A DNA stretch of 64,000 nucleotides from Azophilus sp964638775 (GTDB lineage: Bacteria; Pseudomonadota; Gammaproteobacteria; Pseudomonadales; Azotimanducaceae), in assembly GCA_964638775.1 (NCBI GenBank), contig CAZWZH010000066.1:1-64000 (forward strand). The letters are read 5' to 3'. Below the pieces are notes generated by a model, which was not told where the DNA came from, made no database searches, and saw only the letters and a program-made list of their open reading frames with translations. The number at the start of each line of letters is the position of its first letter. Positions within the stretch are counted from its first letter, which is position 1. This document shows positions 60,952 to 64,000 of the stretch, piece by piece. Made by a program: the position numbers and the translations under genes.

Positions 60952-61037
60952 ACCGTCCGAGCCCCCGCGAAACGCGGTTCGACCGTCCTGAATTCGGGGG
61001 ATTGCGTAGCAGCCAGCCGGTTGTTCATCATGCCCCG

Positions 61038-61286
61038 ATGCACCCGGAAACCACCCCCAACCCAACCTTCGACGCGGCTGCCGAAGCCGCCCTCCTGAAG
61101 GCTCAGACCCATGCCCGCCGCCGACCCCGATACCGCCGCTCTCGCCTCGACCGGTACAAGCGCGAACTGCTCGCACTGCGCGGGGAGGGGTGTACCACTG
61201 CGGAACTGCAACGCTGGCTGCTTGCGCACCGCATCCGGGTCCAGCACGCTACCGTCGCCCGCTGGCTTCGGCGACACACGGGTTGA
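61038..61286 (+). CDS. Small HTH-like protein of the recombinase module
   Basis: An 82-residue basic protein from the ATG at 61038. An Arg-rich N-terminal half (RRRPRYRRSRLDRYKRELLALRG) is followed by a probable helix-turn-helix GCTTAELQRWLLAHRIRVQHATVARWLRRH. Likely a DNA-binding accessory (excisionase-like or regulator) of the tyrosine recombinase whose gene begins 4 bp downstream. Confidence 0.6.
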   Translation: MHPETTPNPTFDAAAEAALLKAQTHARRRPRYRRSRLDRYKRELLALRGEGCTTAELQRWLLAHRIRVQHATVARWLRRHTG

Positions 61287-61290
61287 CGGG

Positions 61291-62199
61291 GTGCCGAAGT
61301 TCCGTTCCAATCGGTCGCCGGAACGGCAGGCAGAGGCCGTCGTGGGACGCCTCGTCAACCTCGGCGCGTTGCGCCGCAATCCAAACCGGCCAGCCTCGGT
61401 GCGCACCGTCGCCAACTACCGGGACTGCCTGCTCCAGATCGCCCGGCGCATCGCCCCGGACGGGCGCGAACTGCGGGACCTCACGCCCGAGTCCGCGGTC
61501 GAATACCTCCGAACCCGCACCGCCGATCTCGGCCAGAAGGCGCTCGACATGCACCGCCAGTCGCTCCAAGCGATGCTCGTCTATGTCTCCCGGCGGCTCC
61601 CCAAGGGTGAACGCCTGACGGTGGTCCGTTCGCTGAAACCCCGCCGCCGGGGAGGGCGGGCGTACCTGCCGGAACAGATCGGCATGGTGGCCGCCGCCCA
61701 GAACGCGCGCAACGGGCTCTCGACGCTCATCGCCCACGCCGCCGGACTGCGGGCGCACGAACTCTTCACGCTCGCCCGCCCCGGCGAACAGCCGCCCGAC
61801 CGCCGCCCCGCGCGCCCGGAGAAATTCGCCGGCAGGCCGGGGCGGGACTACACGGTGATCGGCAAGGGCGGCCTCGTCCGGCTGGTTCGGCTCCCGGACC
61901 ACCTGGCGGATCGTCTCGAGGAACGCCGCCGCGAGCAACCGGTGCGCGTTACCGACCGCGGCATCCACTACCTGTCCCGCTACGATGTCGCTGGTGGCAC
62001 CCCGTGGAGCGTCAGTTTTTCCGGCGCCTCGAAGCGGGCCCTGGGCTGGACCGCCGGCGCCCATGGCGCTCGTCATTCGTATGCTCAACAGCGCATGGAC
62101 GAGCTTCAGCGCATCCTGGTTCGCGCCGACGCATTGGAGACCGTCAGTCAGGAGCTTGGGCATTTTCGCCCCGAGATCTCGGAGACCTACTTGCGGTGA
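61291..62199 (+). CDS. Tyrosine recombinase/integrase
   Basis: A 302-residue site-specific recombinase with GTG start. The N-terminal SAM-like domain (SVRTVANYRDCLLQIARRI...DLTPESAVEYL) precedes the catalytic domain: Arg in AAGLRAHELF, Lys in IGKGG, His-x-x-Arg in GAHGARHSY, second His in LGHFRPEIS and the nucleophile Tyr in ETYLR at the very C-terminus. It presumably moves the element it lies in. Its stop overlaps the next start (GTGA). Confidence 0.85.
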   Translation: MPKFRSNRSPERQAEAVVGRLVNLGALRRNPNRPASVRTVANYRDCLLQIARRIAPDGRELRDLTPESAVEYLRTRTADLGQKALDMHRQSLQAMLVYVSRRLPKGERLTVVRSLKPRRRGGRAYLPEQIGMVAAAQNARNGLSTLIAHAAGLRAHELFTLARPGEQPPDRRPARPEKFAGRPGRDYTVIGKGGLVRLVRLPDHLADRLEERRREQPVRVTDRGIHYLSRYDVAGGTPWSVSFSGASKRALGWTAGAHGARHSYAQQRMDELQRILVRADALETVSQELGHFRPEISETYLR

Positions 62200-62693
62200 C
62201 CCCGCTCACGGTTTACCTCAGCCAGACCCAGATCGATACCCTTGACTCGATCATGAACGGCCGACGCGGCTACCTAGCGGACGACCGAAGCCGCGGCGAC
62301 GCCATCGGCGAGATCCTGCTCAAGTACGACAATCTGCTTGGCGAGCGCGAGGACCGCAAGGCCGAAGCCACGGGGGCGCAGCAGGCGCTCCGCAAACGGC
62401 TCGATGCCATGTCCCGCGAGCGCGACGCCGTCCGCAAGGCGCTCAACGCCGAGCGCGCTACCCGCCGCCGCGATCGCGAACGCCACGCCCGACACCGCGA
62501 ACGCCTGCGCGGCGCCCGCAACGCCCTCCGGCGCCTGGGCGAGTCCCGCGCCACCTACCGCGATCTGGCGCTGCGTGCCGAGGCCGCGCTGTTGCGCACC
62601 GTGCCGCGCCGTGACCTCGGCGACCTCGAAGGTCGCCTCGCGCGCGCCTTGCGCGCCGCCGGCTTCGAGATGCCCAAGGCACCCGAGGACTAG
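62196..62693 (+). CDS. Coiled-coil protein of the recombinase module
   Basis: A 165-residue protein with GTG start overlapping the recombinase stop. A short N-terminal part (VYLSQTQIDTLDSIMNG) is followed by about 100 residues of Arg/Glu/Ala-rich heptad sequence, a long coiled coil, and a small C-terminal helix. Probable DNA-bridging or recombinase-assisting protein; no enzymatic motif. Confidence 0.6.
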   Translation: MTPLTVYLSQTQIDTLDSIMNGRRGYLADDRSRGDAIGEILLKYDNLLGEREDRKAEATGAQQALRKRLDAMSRERDAVRKALNAERATRRRDRERHARHRERLRGARNALRRLGESRATYRDLALRAEAALLRTVPRRDLGDLEGRLARALRAAGFEMPKAPED

Positions 62694-63514
62694 CCGCGCA
62701 CCGGCCGGAAAATCCGCGATCGCCGTCGACGCAGTCCGGCGCCGCCCCAACGCAGCTTGCGCAACATTCCCGAATGTCGCCAGATGCCGCATCGAAGCCG
62801 CGTGCAGGCCGCTGCTCGCCCGGACGCTGGCAAAGGGTCCTGGCGGACCGCTGTTCCCAGCGTCCGGGCTCGCCTTGCCGCTTTTCGCTCACAGTTGGCC
62901 GCTAACATCCACCACGCACATTGGCAGACGCAAAATTGGCTGGTCTTGAACCGCATTCCAGCGCCGTTTACAGTCCGCTCCGACTATTGCCCTTTGGGCG
63001 TCAGACGCCGGGATCTGTAACCCGGACATGGCTTCCCCACCATGTAAATCATCGGAAATTGCCGTCAGTGTGCGGCTCCAGCACGACCTCTGCTGAACCA
63101 ACGGGTAGCGGCCGCCAGAGGCGGCAGGCTCAGCAAGCAACCCAGCTGACACAACGGGAGACGCCATTGGCGTTGCAGAGGTTCCACTGACCAAAGGAAC
63201 ACCGCGAGAGCAGTGCCGGCGGGCCTGACAACAGGCGAACTGGGTGCGAACAGGGCAAGCGGCGTCCGATACCGCAAGTCCGCTCAGCACCGACCGATCG
63301 CAAGCATCGGTCGAATGCGAGTCACTTTCTTACGTACAGTCCGACCGCTTGCCTCCCGCCAAACGGCCACCCTTCGCTGCCGTCCGTGCGCATCCGGGTT
63401 TTGTTTGCCACATTGACCGGTCAGAAGACTGGACTTTTTTCCCGGATTAGTTCACCTCCGAACGTACGGTCCTGGCGGAACAAGGCGAGAAATCCCGGAT
63501 TGATTCACCACGGG
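62694..63514. other. Non-coding stretch downstream of the recombinase module
   Basis: Short frames on both strands have no family resemblance. Near its end, a cccggatt-gttcacc motif occurs twice (about 63441 and 63496), just ahead of the 24-bp repeat tract. Confidence 0.35.
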
Positions 63515-63720
63515 TGACGCCTACTCGTCCGCTTGTCGGAAAATCAACTTGTCTACTTGTTGAGAAGTCCACTTGTCCACTTCTCGTGAAATCCGCGTGT
63601 CCATCAGTAGGAAAGCCGACTCGTCCGTATTTCCACAAGTCCAAAAGCCGGCAAGTCCACTGGAAGGAAAGTCGACTTGCACACTTGCAGGGAACCCCAC
63701 ATCAGCGCTCACCAAGTCCG
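63515..63720. repeat. Degenerate 24-bp tandem repeat tract
   Basis: About seven to eight units around the theme aagtccacttgtc / aagtcgacttgc. On the minus strand they read as 8-residue units such as QVDFSTSR, QVDFPTSG and VGFPASVQ, split over two frames. The tract is too broken to be a protein now. It may be a repeat-rich end of a mobile element or a relic of a repeat protein. Confidence 0.7.
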
Positions 63721-63823
63721 TTGACTTGCGCCGCGCGATCCTCGGCCAAGCGGGCTGGGGTTTCGCCGGCAAGCGCTCCCAACTTGGGATGTTCTGCGAC
63801 AACCTCGGTAGTGACGGGCGTCG

Positions 63824-63910
63824 CTAAAACTCGTATCTCAACGCCGCAATCCCCCAGTCGACGTGAATGGCCAATTTCGTCGGCCTGATCGCCGAGACTC
63901 CCAGGCTCAC
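63824..63910 (-). pseudogene. Possible outer membrane protein C-terminal remnant
   Basis: A minus-strand frame ends AIHVDWGIAALRYEF and a stop, the alternating hydrophobic pattern with terminal Phe of a beta-barrel end. A stop precedes it within 30 codons, so any longer protein would need a frameshift. Weakly supported. Confidence 0.25.
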
Positions 63911-64000
63911 CTATACCTCCCAGTCAGACCCTCCGACCCCACAACACAACGGTGCCACGGATATCCGTTTCGTTATCATGAGTCACCACGCGATCCGGGA

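Noticed and set aside
63515..63720. CRISPR-like array
   Set aside because: Units are degenerate and contiguous; no conserved repeat with unique spacers and no cas genes.

Overview
High-GC bacterial chromosome segment, most probably from a Pseudomonadota (gammaproteobacterium-like) species. Gram-negative markers are an HME-type RND efflux system with a TolC-like channel, a TonB-dependent BtuB receptor and a BtuCDF importer. The combination of a giant secreted protein carrying leucine-rich repeats, SRCR, cadherin-like and fibronectin III domains with many decayed mobile elements fits a host-associated lifestyle, as described for marine invertebrate symbionts. That placement is inference.

Layout. 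1-1050: remnants of a group II intron reverse transcriptase and an IS21-family element. 1341-5790: a compact ubiquitin-like conjugation operon on the minus strand (Ub-like protein, E2-like protein, JAB peptidase, ThiF/E1-like enzyme). It is divergent from a plus-strand trio of sigma-70-like factor, small unknown protein and ImmA/IrrE metallopeptidase. This is the strongest candidate for a little-described system. 5805-8072: an IS91-type transposase scrap and a convergent restriction endonuclease/methyltransferase pair. 8182-21300: a giant subtilase-like surface protein of about 3,630 residues and two GcvA-like LysR genes, tied together by a recurring operator-like sequence. 21390-24499: VOC remnant, SnoaL-like protein, TetR regulator and small proteins. 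24619-30405: czcCBA-type metal efflux. 30435-32283: alpha-methylacyl-CoA racemase-like enzyme and nitroreductase. 32883-38481: accessory stretch with unknown proteins, a class III cyclase-like gene broken by a frameshift, a 114-bp inverted-repeat element and a PIN toxin pair. 38675-39549: MaoC-type dehydratase pair.

39750-49158 is a cobalamin locus. cobU, cobT, cobS, cobC and cobO supply corrinoid adenosylation and nucleotide-loop assembly. btuB, btuF, btuC and btuD import the corrinoid, and a cobalamin riboswitch with an unusually long peripheral arm lies in front of btuB. No corrin-ring genes are present in the window, so the set suits cobinamide or cobamide salvage. 49443-55429 holds two MFS-type transporters, a type B carboxylesterase and a family III CoA-transferase.

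55504-64000: a tRNA-Ser(CGA) followed by an island-like region with a secreted gluzincin-type peptidase, a HEPN-like protein, a cysteine-rich protein, a three-gene tyrosine recombinase module and a degenerate 24-bp repeat tract. Large antiparallel open frames over the GC-rich genes are compositional shadows and were left out.
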